64,000 bases of DNA from Pyxidicoccus sp. MSG2 (GTDB lineage Bacteria; Myxococcota; Myxococcia; Myxococcales; Myxococcaceae), in NCBI RefSeq assembly GCF_026626705.1, contig NZ_JAPNKC010000001.1:6652001-6716000 (forward strand), in the 5' to 3' direction. The notes under the pieces were generated by a model. It was given only the letters and a program-made list of their open reading frames with translations, was not told where the DNA came from and did no database searches. Below are positions 25,768 to 34,411 of the stretch, in pieces (position 1 is the first letter of the stretch; each line of letters opens with the position of its first letter). The position numbers were made by a program, and so were the translations under genes.

Positions 25768-25920
25768 TCATGCTCTCGACTTCCTCCAAGGAAAACCGGG
25801 GGCGTTGCCCTCCAGCAACCGCGCCTTCTCGGCCAGTAGCTCATTCTTCATCATCAGCTCTCCCACCGCGAACCGGCCGCGCTCTGCCGTCCTGTCTTGC
25901 TTCTGCTTCTTCACATCCAC
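25768..25920 (-). pseudogene. Scrap of an IS3-family transposase OrfA
   Basis: Only the C-terminal piece remains, reading KKQKQDRTAERGRFAVGELM followed by MKNELLAEKARLLE and ending in WRKSRA before a stop. The VGELMMxNELL helix is typical of IS3-type OrfA. No OrfB is recognisable below it. The rest of 25641-26113 holds no gene I can support. Confidence 0.45.
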
Positions 25921-26113
25921 CTCGCGAGGGGAGGCTATCCCCCAGAGAGGTGTCTCAGGGATCCCTGGGGCGGAGGAGACCCTCCTGCCTCTCAACGCCC
26001 CATGCCCACTCCAGCCTCTCGTCGCAACAGGGCTCCTGTTCCTCCTATGCGCTCTTAAATGCCTCCGCGTATACTACCTGCTTGCCAACAGGCCGCCTGA
26101 CACAGGGGGGAGC

Positions 26114-27547
26114 ATGAAGCACGCAATCGCAGCAATGTGCCTCGTAGTGGCTGCCGCATTCCTGCCGCTGGTTTCACATGCCCAGGACTGCGCCAACCCG
26201 AACGCTGTTCCGGTTTCCAGTTCAAATATCAGATTCAGCAGCAAACCAGAGGGCGGGATCGCTGCGACACCAGAAATAGTGATTAGCGCCCAAATCAACG
26301 ACTCAACTAGAGAAATCTCTCTGTCGGGAATTGATGCTCAACAGGCAATTGCCAATGCACTCAAGACCACGTTTGCTCCGTTTCTGATCGAGCAGAAGAT
26401 TCCCGGCGCCGCATGTGCGATCCCATTCTGTATCGCTCAGCGCCCTACAATAGACGCAGGCTCGTTCTATTCACTTGACTGCACCGGCCCTGCAGGCGGC
26501 ATATACTCCTGTCATGCCAAGCCAAATCCACAGGCTGCCGCATTTGAAAATAAATTACCAATCGACAAGGCTGCATTAGCGCTCCCTTCTGCATATGGTC
26601 TAGATCCGCAGTCGTTGTCGGTGAATATTGAGTTTGTTTCAGGCAGCGCGTCGGTTCTGTTTTCTTCTGGAAAGTCCTCATTTTCGCTAAGACGGGTACT
26701 CGCCCCATGCGATGGGCCTATTCAGACTCAAAAGATACGTTATCCGGTTCAATTGCAAGTTCCGAACCAGGGATTGATCTTTGTTCAACCCATATGGCAA
26801 CCACTGCTTGGCGATTGCGTTCAGGCCCTCAATTTTCTAGCAAGCGCACAGGCTGCCAAGGTTGAAAAAACAGGCGTGCCCGAGGGACAGGCAGTTGTCT
26901 ACACCCAATCCAGCGCTTCAGTGTCGGCTACATATACAATAGGATTTAGATTTGGCTCTCAGAGCGGAGCCGCCCCAATTCAATCTTTGCAACAACTCAC
27001 GCAGCCGCTCGGCGAACTAAAAATCACTCCTCTTCCGCCAACTCAAATTCCCGCTATTGACCAGAGATACAGGTATCTACCCGAATTTCAGACAGAGAAT
27101 CGACTCCCTCTTGTCTTGATGATAAGCGAAAACATAGCCCAGGTAGGAGCATTTGGAATTAAAGAGCTCCCCTATTTGTTCTTGCGGGACATATTGAGCA
27201 TCAGTGACCTTAGAGATGTCTATAGCTACTCTTCATGTCAAAAGGCTGGCTGGACGGCCTTCGAGGACACCACTCGCTCCAACGACACCCTCGTGGCAGG
27301 ACAGCATTTTATTGTCATTGCCTGCAAAGACAATGGCGCAGATCCTGAGGTATACGTAGCAGCAAGAAATGCTTCCGGAAAGCCTGGAATTGTTACCCAG
27401 GGGGGAATCAGGAGCATGGCACAAGATGCCTCCAATATAACTCCCTGCCTGCCGGATAATCAGTGCGACTGGTGGCCTGATTTCGTGTCTCAACTAAGGG
27501 CAGCCAATTTGCACTACTCGCTTGGGTATCTCTTGAGGCGGAGGTAG
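26114..27547 (+). CDS. Secreted protein in an AT-richer island, unknown
   Basis: The 477-aa product has a clear signal peptide (MKHAIAAMCLVVAAAFLPLV then SHAQ). The mature protein is beta-rich with scattered cysteines (CAIPFCIAQ; DNQCDWW). GC content is roughly half, far below the flanking 70%, and AT-ending codons are frequent, indicating recent acquisition. GGGGGGAG lies just before the ATG. It is 3 nt before the next gene, with the same composition, so the two are an operon. The function is unknown; secretion and pairing suggest an envelope or exported complex. Confidence 0.75.
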   Translation: MKHAIAAMCLVVAAAFLPLVSHAQDCANPNAVPVSSSNIRFSSKPEGGIAATPEIVISAQINDSTREISLSGIDAQQAIANALKTTFAPFLIEQKIPGAACAIPFCIAQRPTIDAGSFYSLDCTGPAGGIYSCHAKPNPQAAAFENKLPIDKAALALPSAYGLDPQSLSVNIEFVSGSASVLFSSGKSSFSLRRVLAPCDGPIQTQKIRYPVQLQVPNQGLIFVQPIWQPLLGDCVQALNFLASAQAAKVEKTGVPEGQAVVYTQSSASVSATYTIGFRFGSQSGAAPIQSLQQLTQPLGELKITPLPPTQIPAIDQRYRYLPEFQTENRLPLVLMISENIAQVGAFGIKELPYLFLRDILSISDLRDVYSYSSCQKAGWTAFEDTTRSNDTLVAGQHFIVIACKDNGADPEVYVAARNASGKPGIVTQGGIRSMAQDASNITPCLPDNQCDWWPDFVSQLRAANLHYSLGYLLRRR

Positions 27548-27550
27548 ACC

Positions 27551-28204
27551 ATGTCCACTAAGGCCTCTTATTTCCTGTCTATGTTTGTTGTCGTCTCCTT
27601 TTCCTGGTCTGCGAATGCCCAGACTGTGGATGAGGGCCTGATCTACGTTGGGACATCGGACCCTGATGACATTGCAGCTGTCGAGAGGTGTCGCGAAAAA
27701 TTCTATCCATCCTTCTCATACAAAGAAGGGGCGGCTACGGGGTTCTATGTCCCATTGCCAATAGTTTTTTGGTTTAGGGATAAGCAGATTAGATGGGGAT
27801 CTGGGATTGCGTACGACCTTGAGTGGAGGTTTGTAAGGCCACACTGTTCCTCATTAGGGAAAATGACCCTACGAGCCAAACCAGAAGATGGGTTGCAAGT
27901 CGGGCTCGTTGTCTCGGCCGCGCCACTAATTGAGTCAACGAAAGAGACCACGCAAACACGAGTTGATGTTGTAACGACAGATCCGCAAACTGGCCAGCCC
28001 ACTACCACAAGCCAGACATCAGTCAGCAGCAGCACGCAAGCCAATCCTATTTTTAGCCTGGGGACCGGTGTTAAATTGACATATAATTTTAAGACGGATT
28101 CTGGCATCCGGCGCGTAAGTCTCGGTGCATATCTAGGATGGCAACTCAATTTATCAACTGGCACGGGTAGCTTGTTTGTAGGTCCCATATTTACAATCAA
28201 GTAA
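27551..28204 (+). CDS. Secreted protein paired with the preceding gene, unknown
   Basis: The 217-aa product has a signal peptide (YFLSMFVVVSFSWSANAQ). The middle holds a Thr/Ser/Gln-rich segment (TTDPQTGQPTTTSQTSVSSS) and the C-terminus ends in alternating beta strands (RRVSLGAYLGWQLNLSTGTG; SLFVGPIFTIK), which looks like the end of an outer-membrane beta-barrel. Low GC matches its partner. A barrel paired with a secreted soluble protein is possible, but no family is recognised. Confidence 0.7.
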   Translation: MSTKASYFLSMFVVVSFSWSANAQTVDEGLIYVGTSDPDDIAAVERCREKFYPSFSYKEGAATGFYVPLPIVFWFRDKQIRWGSGIAYDLEWRFVRPHCSSLGKMTLRAKPEDGLQVGLVVSAAPLIESTKETTQTRVDVVTTDPQTGQPTTTSQTSVSSSTQANPIFSLGTGVKLTYNFKTDSGIRRVSLGAYLGWQLNLSTGTGSLFVGPIFTIK

Positions 28205-28354
28205 ATCCTGGGTTGCTGCCGGCCTCTAAACGACAGGGCGTGATTATCGAGCGGCCCGGAGGGGCAGGCATGCGCAGGAGAGCGGGGAAGCGGCAGGAAC
28301 CCGCTCCGTTCGGCCTTGTGTGCGCAAGAACCAGAAGAAGAAGCGAGCCCTGCC

Positions 28355-28540
28355 TCAGGGATGGAAACAGCTGGCCGTCTCGCGCAGTCCCTCCTCTAGG
28401 GTGTAGCGCGGGGCCCAGCCCAGGAGTCGCCGTGCCTTCTCTCCCTCGAGCGGGGAGGGAGGCGGGCCCCCAGAAGGAGAGCCACTCGTTGGCCGCGGCG
28501 GCCTCCCCGTCCTCCGGATATCGGCGTGCGGGCTCCCAAC
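28355..28540 (-). pseudogene. C-terminal fragment of an NAD-dependent epimerase/dehydratase
   Basis: On the minus strand, EGEKARRLLGWAPRYTLEEG followed by LRETA and a stop at 28355 matches the C-terminal signature of sugar-nucleotide epimerases (KARRLLGWxPxYxLEEGLxET). Upstream sequence (ANEWLSFWGP) continues only after a frame change near 28465, and the catalytic domain is absent. The remaining 28205-28354 stretch shows nothing. Confidence 0.5.
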
Positions 28541-28543
28541 GGG

Positions 28544-28954
28544 TCAGCCGCTCATCTTCTCCAGCAGGGCCCGCAGCTCCGCCTGCTGTGCGGCGCTCAG
28601 GCGTCCGAGCCGCTCACCGAACGCTCCTGACAGCAACGCGGTGCCATGCTGCATCACCTTGCGGCCAGCCGGGGTGAGCTGCAGCCGGTGCCGCCGCAGG
28701 TCCTCGGTGTCGATCTCCCGGCGCAGGAAGCCCGCGGCCTCGAGCCGCTTCACGTACAGCGTCACCGTCGGCTTGGGCATGCACAGGGACGCCGCCAGCT
28801 CGGCCGGATAGGGGTGCTCGTCCACGTCCGCGAGCACGAACAGCTCCTTCGTCTCCACCCCCAGCGCGGCGATGTCAGCGGCGACGCTGGAAATCACCGA
28901 CATCAGCAGCCGGTGGTTGAGGGACCAGATTTTCGCCGGGTCGATTTTCGCCAT
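28544..28954 (-). CDS. MarR family transcriptional regulator
   Basis: The 136-aa product is a winged-helix MarR regulator: YPAELAASLCMPKPTVTLYV is the recognition helix region, LEAAGFLRREIDTEDLRRHR the wing, and LSAAQQAELRALLEKMSG the dimerisation helix. It is divergent from an aldo-keto reductase, with a palindrome in the shared promoter region, the usual arrangement for autoregulation and control of the divergent gene. The ligand is unknown. Confidence 0.85.
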   Translation of the reverse strand: MAKIDPAKIWSLNHRLLMSVISSVAADIAALGVETKELFVLADVDEHPYPAELAASLCMPKPTVTLYVKRLEAAGFLRREIDTEDLRRHRLQLTPAGRKVMQHGTALLSGAFGERLGRLSAAQQAELRALLEKMSG

Positions 28955-28969
28955 GGCTCCTTGCGCGGA

Positions 28970-29009
28970 AATTGGTTCATCATTAAACCAGTTCCAGATT
29001 GAACCAATT
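28970..29009. promoter_or_regulatory. Palindromic operator for the MarR regulator
   Basis: AATTGGTTCA (28970-28979) and TGAACCAATT (29000-29009) form a perfect 10-bp inverted repeat. An inner repeat, TGGTT at 28973 with AACCA ending at 28990, gives the 18-bp spacing usual for one MarR dimer. The site lies 16 nt upstream of the marR ATG and 38 nt upstream of the reductase ATG, so binding would cover both promoters. The AT-rich patch stands out from the surrounding GC-rich DNA. Confidence 0.65.
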
Positions 29010-29047
29010 CGCGTTCCCTACAATGTAGCACGCCCCTGGAGCCCATC

Positions 29048-30133
29048 ATGCCTCTCGACCACTACGTGACGCTCGGCCGTTCCGGCCTGCGCGTGAGCCC
29101 GCTGTGCCTTGGTGCCATGACCTTTGGTGAGGACCTCGGCTGGGGGTCGAGTGTCGAGGAGTCCCAGCAAATCCTCGACCGGTACATCGAGCTCGGCGGC
29201 AACTTCATCGACACCGCGAACTTCTACACGAAGAGCCATTCCGAGAAGATCATCGGCGACCACCTCGGTCGCCACCCCGCCCGGCGAGACCGGCTCGTGA
29301 TTGCGACGAAGTTCAGTGGGAATCTCTACCCGGGCGACCCGAACGGCGGCGGCTCCGGCCGGAAGTCCATCATCTCGGCCTGCGAGAACTCGCTCCGCCG
29401 CCTGCAGACCGACTACATCGACCTCTACTGGCTGCACAACTGGGACATCCATACGCCCATCGACGAGACGATGGCCGCGCTCGAGGACCTCGTCCGGGCC
29501 GGGAAGGTCCGCTACCTCGGCGTCTCGGACACGCCCGCGTGGAAGATTGTCGAAGCGAACATGACGGCGCGCTTCCGCGGCTGGTCGTCCTTCATCGGGT
29601 TGCAGATTGAGTATTCACTGCTCGAGCGCAGCGTGGAGCAGGAGCTTGTGCCCATGGCCAGGGAGTTCGGGCTCGGAATCACGCCCTGGTCGCCGCTCAA
29701 GAGCGGTGCGCTCAGCGGCAAGTACACCCGCGCCAATGCCGGTCAGCTGAAGGGCGACCGGGGCTTCTTCGTGGACACCTTCCTGAACGAGAAGACCTAC
29801 GCCGTCGTCGACGCGCTCGGGGACATCGCCCGCGCGCACGAGAGCACCGTGGCACGAGTCGCCCTGGCCTGGGTGCAGGCGCAGCCCGGGGTGTCGTCGA
29901 CCATCATCGGCGCGCGGCGGCTGTCGCAGCTGGAGGACAACGTGGGCGCCCTCGAGGTGAAGTTGACCACTGGGGACCTTCAGCGCCTCGATGCGCTCAC
30001 CAGGCCCACCTTCGGCTTCCCCCAGAACATGCAGCCCATGTTCCCCGCCATCCACAACGGTGGAACGACGGTGAACGGCGTCTTCGCGCCGCCGTCCGAC
30101 TTCGGGGTGGTGAAGGGCGAAAAGCCGTACTGA
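29048..30133 (+). CDS. Aldo/keto reductase
   Basis: The 361-aa product is an NADPH-dependent aldo/keto reductase with the tetrad D55, Y60, K88 and H130 in place, and motifs GGNFIDTANFYTKSHSEKII and YIDLYWLHNWD. The C-terminal cofactor-binding part (GVSSTIIGARRLSQLEDNVG) is intact. It likely reduces an aldehyde or ketone under control of the divergent MarR gene. Substrate not predictable. Confidence 0.9.
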   Translation: MPLDHYVTLGRSGLRVSPLCLGAMTFGEDLGWGSSVEESQQILDRYIELGGNFIDTANFYTKSHSEKIIGDHLGRHPARRDRLVIATKFSGNLYPGDPNGGGSGRKSIISACENSLRRLQTDYIDLYWLHNWDIHTPIDETMAALEDLVRAGKVRYLGVSDTPAWKIVEANMTARFRGWSSFIGLQIEYSLLERSVEQELVPMAREFGLGITPWSPLKSGALSGKYTRANAGQLKGDRGFFVDTFLNEKTYAVVDALGDIARAHESTVARVALAWVQAQPGVSSTIIGARRLSQLEDNVGALEVKLTTGDLQRLDALTRPTFGFPQNMQPMFPAIHNGGTTVNGVFAPPSDFGVVKGEKPY

Positions 30134-30176
30134 CCGAGCAGGGATTGACTTGCTCGTGGCACTCGGCACGTTGGCC

Positions 30177-30371
30177 TCATTTGGAGTTGGGGCGACGGGC
30201 ATCCTCGCACGCATCGCTGAAGCCATCACGCGCGAAAGGCCTGTCGGAACGACTGTTGCGATGGGCCGTCACCCGGTACGTTCCCCGTGTACCGCACCGG
30301 ATCGATTCGACGGACGGGTCGAGATGCCGCGCAATCACATGCGCGGCGGCCAGCGTGGCGTGCCCGCACAA
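30177..30371 (-). pseudogene. Fragment of a PhzF-family isomerase
   Basis: The frame begins MCGHATLAAAHVIARHL, the conserved nucleotide of PhzF-type isomerases around the CGHATLAxAHV motif, and continues VESIRCGTRG before losing similarity. The N-terminal catalytic Glu region and the whole second domain are missing. Probably a relic from gene decay or transfer. Confidence 0.4.
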
Positions 30372-30383
30372 GTCCAGCTCTAC

Positions 30384-30944
30384 TCAGCCCACCCAGTCTT
30401 CGGGCGACATGAACGTCAAGGTGCCGATTCCCGAAGCCTCGACAGCAGCCTTGACCTGTTCATGTACGATAATGGCATTGACCGCCTCCGCCAGCCGGAA
30501 CATCAAGGCTCCTCTGGTTTTCGCCGGGTCTATTGCCAGACTGTCGATGTCCGCCGATATCGTGCGTTCGGTCGATCCGGGAGCAAACCGTGTTGCCTGC
30601 AGATCGGCCGCGGCAATGGCGCCTATGATGTTGAATGCCAGGTAGTCCGTGATCTCTTCGCCTGAACGACTGTCGGTAAGGATGACGGGATACACATCGA
30701 GGTTGGTCACCCCCGCGGCCACGAGTACGTCGTGCAGGCGCCTGGTCATCAGCGGCAAGGGCGTGTCCCAGAGCTCGGCCAGCATGCTTTGTTTGTCCGT
30801 CACCACGCGCGCACGTATCGGCAGGTCCGGCACACTTTCAAGCCGCTCACCCGCATTCCAGAACCTGAATGGATCGTCATCGCGATATTCGATACGCGCC
30901 TTATGGCCGTTGGACGAACTGAAACATTCCAGTATGTAGTACAT
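30384..30944 (-). CDS. Imm11-like immunity protein (DUF1629 type), orphan
   Basis: The 186-aa product follows the Imm11 pattern: MYYILECFSSS start, an ITDYLAFNIIGAIAAADLQA segment (consensus YxALNVxGxVxxxDL), an ISADIDSLAIDPAKT segment, MFRLAEAVNAIIVHEQVKAA, then ASGIGTLTF. The family neutralises polymorphic toxins. No toxin gene adjoins it; the nearest candidate is the 1523-aa protein 4 kb away on the other strand. Its GC content is lower than its neighbours', suggesting transfer. Confidence 0.65.
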   Translation of the reverse strand: MYYILECFSSSNGHKARIEYRDDDPFRFWNAGERLESVPDLPIRARVVTDKQSMLAELWDTPLPLMTRRLHDVLVAAGVTNLDVYPVILTDSRSGEEITDYLAFNIIGAIAAADLQATRFAPGSTERTISADIDSLAIDPAKTRGALMFRLAEAVNAIIVHEQVKAAVEASGIGTLTFMSPEDWVG

Positions 30945-31030
30945 TCCTCAGGCATTCCTTGGTTGGGCCGCGAACGGGGGCGCCCCCACCCGGCCACGGC
31001 GGGTGGAGGCGGTGTCCTCGTGTTTCAGGG

Positions 31031-32494
31031 CTACAGACGGAAGCGCGGCTCCATGCTGCGCTCCGCGTCCAGCTCGGCATCGAGCGTCAGGGAGCGAGCC
31101 CCCGCGGCCTGCACGTCCAGCCCCATCCACCGGTAGAGGTGCTCCACGGCCTGGGTGCGCTCGGGCTCGGGCAGGCGGCTGATGCGCGAGCCGTGCTCGC
31201 CGCCCGGGACGATGAAGCGGAAGGAGTCATTGCGCTCGCGCACGGAGAAGGCGCCGGAGGACCAGGGGTCATTCTCTCCGTAGATGAAGAGCATCCGCTC
31301 CCCCTGGCTGCGCACCCAGTTCTCCACGTGGTGCATGAGGCCGTGGTCGAACCGCTCCCTCACGGGGAAGGACAGGTACGCGCGGGGCTCGTCCTCGCCC
31401 GGGTAGCGCAGCAGCCCGTGCAGGTGCCGTGTGGAGAAGCGCGTAAAGCCCAGCTCCGTCGCCGCCTGGTAGTAGTAGGCCGCGTAGTAGTCGAGCCACA
31501 CGTCGCCGTAGGTGAAGGAGATGCTGACGATGCCGTCCAGGAAGGTGAAGAGCTCCGCCGCCGACGCGTCGGGCGCGGGGACGTCCTCGCAGTAGGGCGT
31601 GCCCCAGTATTGCCAGAAGTAGAAGGACGTCTCGACGACGGCGAACTCCAGGGCGCGGTCCCTTCCGCCAATCACGTAGAAGTCCGTGCCCCCGAGGACC
31701 ACCAGCTCATCCATGAAGGGCATCATCTCCGCGCGGTGCAACAGCACGGCCCGCTGGAAGGCCTGGAGCTTCGCGCGGCAGTCGGCGTCGCCCACCTGCT
31801 CGACGAAGCGGGCGTAGCGCCCGTCATCCATCCCGTGGCTGTTGGGTGCGACGTACGGCACGGTGACGTCCACGTCGTCCGGGTAGAAGTAGCGGTGGTA
31901 CACGGCCGCCATGCCGCCCTTGCTGCTGCCGGTGTTCAGCCAGCGCCCGGAGTACAGCGGCTTGAAGGCCTCGACGATGCGGTGGTAGTCGCCCGCGGCC
32001 TGCCGGATGTCGAGCTGCTTCCAGTCATTCGAGGCCGGTCGCGAGGTGCCGAAGAAGCGGTGCTCCAGCGAGAGCTGGTTGGCGCCGAGCAGCGCGGTGG
32101 GCTCGGCCCGAGACGGGTTGTCCCCCAGGCCATAGCCGCTCCCAAAGAGCACCATGGGCGCGTCCACCGAGCGGTGCAGCAGATTCACCCGGAGCTGGAA
32201 GCGCTCACCCAGGGGACGCTGGTGGTCCGCGGGCTGCTCGAACACCATCCGGAAGAAGCGAGTGCCCGCGTAGGGCGAGGGCCGCTCGTCGAGGACGGTG
32301 AGCCCGGGGATGGACTGGAGTCGGGTGAGGATGTCCTCCGAGTCCGCTACCGCCTCCAGCGCGCCCACGGCCCGCGCGGGAGGCTCCGCCGCCGAGGACG
32401 CCGCGAGCGTGGCGTCCCCGCAGGACTGCAGCAACACGGCAACAACGAGCCACCCTGCACCCTTGAAAACGCCAACGGCTTCTGACCGCTTCAT
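31031..32494 (-). CDS. PS-10/S37-type serine aminopeptidase, lipoprotein
   Basis: The 487-aa product has a lipoprotein signal ending at C25 (VVAVLLQSC) and an alpha/beta hydrolase peptidase domain of the S37/PS-10 type. Visible motifs are SLEHRFFGTSRPASNDWKQL, the nucleophile motif G189-S-S191-K-G-G, FIYGENDPWSSGAF with the Asp, and VPGGEHGSRI with the His. S37 enzymes cleave N-terminal tripeptides. It probably acts at the cell surface in nutrient acquisition. Complete length. Confidence 0.85.
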   Translation of the reverse strand: MKRSEAVGVFKGAGWLVVAVLLQSCGDATLAASSAAEPPARAVGALEAVADSEDILTRLQSIPGLTVLDERPSPYAGTRFFRMVFEQPADHQRPLGERFQLRVNLLHRSVDAPMVLFGSGYGLGDNPSRAEPTALLGANQLSLEHRFFGTSRPASNDWKQLDIRQAAGDYHRIVEAFKPLYSGRWLNTGSSKGGMAAVYHRYFYPDDVDVTVPYVAPNSHGMDDGRYARFVEQVGDADCRAKLQAFQRAVLLHRAEMMPFMDELVVLGGTDFYVIGGRDRALEFAVVETSFYFWQYWGTPYCEDVPAPDASAAELFTFLDGIVSISFTYGDVWLDYYAAYYYQAATELGFTRFSTRHLHGLLRYPGEDEPRAYLSFPVRERFDHGLMHHVENWVRSQGERMLFIYGENDPWSSGAFSVRERNDSFRFIVPGGEHGSRISRLPEPERTQAVEHLYRWMGLDVQAAGARSLTLDAELDAERSMEPRFRL

Positions 32495-32756
32495 TCAAGC
32501 TCCTGGGGGTAGGTACTTCGCGCGCGAGCGCCCATGCACGGAAGAGCCGCTCCATCGCGGCGCATCCCACATTTTCGGCGCACGGAGCTGAACGGCGAAG
32601 TCCTTTTTATTGCACCTGCAACTGCACTACGCCGCGTGGCGGCGGCGCAACCGCGTCACCAGCACCCCGAAGACGGCGTAGGTAGGAGCGCCGCGCCCGC
32701 CCGGCGAAGAGGAGGGCGAGGCGCATCAGGTGCGGGGAGGCTTACACGTTGACCGT

Positions 32757-33242
32757 CTAGCCTTTGAGCGCTGCCTTGATCTTGGCGACGTCGATCTTCT
32801 TCATCTGCATCATCGCTTCAAACGCGCGCTTGGCGGCCGCCTTGTCCGGATTGCCCAGGGCTTCGAGGAGCACGCGCGGCGTGATCTGCCACGAGAAGCC
32901 CCACTTGTCCTTGCACCAGCCGCAGTCGCTTTCCTGGCCGCCATTGTTGACGATAGCGTTCCAGTAGCGATCGGTCTCTGCCTGGTCCTCGGTGATGACC
33001 ATCTGGCTGACCGATTCATTGGCCTTGAAGTTGGGGCCGCCATTGAGCCCGACGAATGGCCGGCCGAGCACGGTGAAATCCACCGTCAGCTCCTCGCCTT
33101 TCTTCCCGCCTGGGAAATCGGACGTCGCGTCATGGGCCGGCCCGACTTTGCTGTCGGGGAAGACGGACGCGTAGAATTCGGCGGCCTTGCGGGCCTCGCC
33201 TTTGTCGTACCACAGGCAGGTGATCAGCTTTTCGTGGGCCAT
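32757..33242 (-). CDS. VOC family (PhnB-like) protein, second copy
   Basis: The 161-aa product is a PhnB-like glyoxalase-fold protein: LITCLWYDKGEARKAAEFYA, GRPFVGLNGGPNFKANESV, DRYWNAIVNNGGQESDCGW and CKDKWGFSWQITPRVLLEAL. It is a distant paralogue of the copy at 22633, with the same domain order. Composition is slightly lower in GC than the surrounding genes. Enzymatic activity is not established for this subgroup. The 32495-32756 gap shows no gene. Confidence 0.85.
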   Translation of the reverse strand: MAHEKLITCLWYDKGEARKAAEFYASVFPDSKVGPAHDATSDFPGGKKGEELTVDFTVLGRPFVGLNGGPNFKANESVSQMVITEDQAETDRYWNAIVNNGGQESDCGWCKDKWGFSWQITPRVLLEALGNPDKAAAKRAFEAMMQMKKIDVAKIKAALKG

Positions 33243-33424
33243 GATGATCTCTCCTTGAGACTTCCTTCACTGCACGAGGCGTGGCCCCGAGGGGCGCGCC
33301 CCACTGCGCCGGGTTGTGAAAGGAGGCGCAGATTAAGCCTTGCCGACCAGGGCGAACCCGGCGCCCCGCGGGTCGTGTCCGATAATGTGAAGTATGGGGC
33401 CCTCTTGCTCGGCGGCGGACTGAC

Positions 33425-33982
33425 CTACTCCGTCTTCGCCGTCTGCTGACGCTTCTTCGCCTCGGCCTGCGCGGCGGTGTCGAGGTCGGCGAGGCCCTGC
33501 TCCATGCTCTTGCCGATGAACCCGTCCATGAAGGGCGACATCACCTTGCCCATCAGCGTGTTCGGCCCCTCCATGGTCCAGGTGACGCGGGTGCCCTTCT
33601 CGTTCGCCTCGAGCTTGAAGTTCGCCTGGTTCGTGGCCGGGAAGGGCGCGATGAACTCGAGCTTGATGGAGACCAGCTCTCCGGGCCGGCTCTCCAGGAT
33701 GGTCATCCGGCCCTCGCCGATGTTGCGGTCCCCCTTGTACGCGTAGACGGCGCCGGGGCCCGAGGCGGGGCCCTCGAAGGTCCTCGCCAGGTTCGGGTCG
33801 AGCTTCTCGTAGGGCGACCACTGCTGCCACTGACGGAACTCGTTGATGAGCGCGAACGTGGCATCCGCGGGCGCACTGAGCTGGACGCTCCGCTCGACGT
33901 AGAAGCGGTCCGGACGCGTGGAGATGTAGACGACCAGGGCGGCGACGAGGATGGCGGCGGCGATTCCGAGCTTCTTGAGCAT
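33425..33982 (-). CDS. SRPBCC family protein with an N-terminal membrane anchor
   Basis: The 185-aa product has a membrane helix (LGIAAAILVAALVVYIS) then a Bet v1/polyketide-cyclase (SRPBCC) domain: RSVQLSAPADATFALINEF, WQQWSPYEKLDPN, and TRVTWTMEGPNTLMGKVMSP. The fold usually binds hydrophobic ligands. The start at 33982 gives the expected basic N-terminus; a further ATG at 34048 adds an unlikely leader. Confidence 0.82.
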   Translation of the reverse strand: MLKKLGIAAAILVAALVVYISTRPDRFYVERSVQLSAPADATFALINEFRQWQQWSPYEKLDPNLARTFEGPASGPGAVYAYKGDRNIGEGRMTILESRPGELVSIKLEFIAPFPATNQANFKLEANEKGTRVTWTMEGPNTLMGKVMSPFMDGFIGKSMEQGLADLDTAAQAEAKKRQQTAKTE

Positions 33983-34119
33983 GGGCGGGTCTCTCGTGTG
34001 ATTGCTGCCTTCAACACGGCGACGAACAGGGCCCGGGGAGATCGACACTCCGGTGATTTATTTTCGCCGCCCGCCCAACCCACTGGGATTCCACGCCAAT
34101 TTCCCATCCCCACCGGTCC

Positions 34120-34225
34120 GGAAATGAAAAGCCCCTCCGCGCGGGGGGCACGGAGGGGCCGGATTTCGAGGCTGCGTCAGCATCCGAGAAGACGCTGATG
34201 GGCGACCTCGGGGTCGCGCGAATGG
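34120..34225 (-). ncRNA. Candidate small RNA: stem-loop array ending in a terminator
   Basis: Read on the minus strand, three hairpins follow one another. The first is GCGACC-CCGA-GGTCGC (34217-34202). The second, with CAGCGTC, a six-base loop and GATGCTG (34197-34178), contains a G-U pair that is an A-C mismatch on the plus strand, favouring minus-strand transcription. The third is a strong terminator. No protein gene on this strand lies just upstream, so the terminator is not explained by a gene. Ends are approximate and no promoter was identified. Confidence 0.45.
34131..34159 (-). terminator. Rho-independent terminator, minus strand
   Basis: GCCCCTCCG and CGGAGGGGC form a 9-bp GC stem around an 11-nt loop. 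On the minus strand it is followed directly by TTTTCATTT, a usable U-tract; the plus-strand flank (CGGATTTCG) is poorer. It would end the candidate small RNA. Confidence 0.65.
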
Positions 34226-34411
34226 CACCGGAAACGAGGGTAGGCTCGCCGCGGGTGGATGGACCGCATTCCTCCTCACGAGACCCTCATGGCGCCTGGC
34301 AACCTGAAAGAAGCCCGGCCCGCCGACGTGAGCGCATCCTCGTGGCGCGTTTCGTTGCGGGAGTGAATCGGGAGCAGGAGGCACTGGAGCATCGCCGCCG
34401 CCGCGGTACCC

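Noticed and set aside
34364-34366. TGA as a second selenocysteine codon
   Set aside because: No Cys or redox motif flanks it, there is no SECIS-like hairpin of suitable spacing, and the region looks like a kinase-tail remnant.
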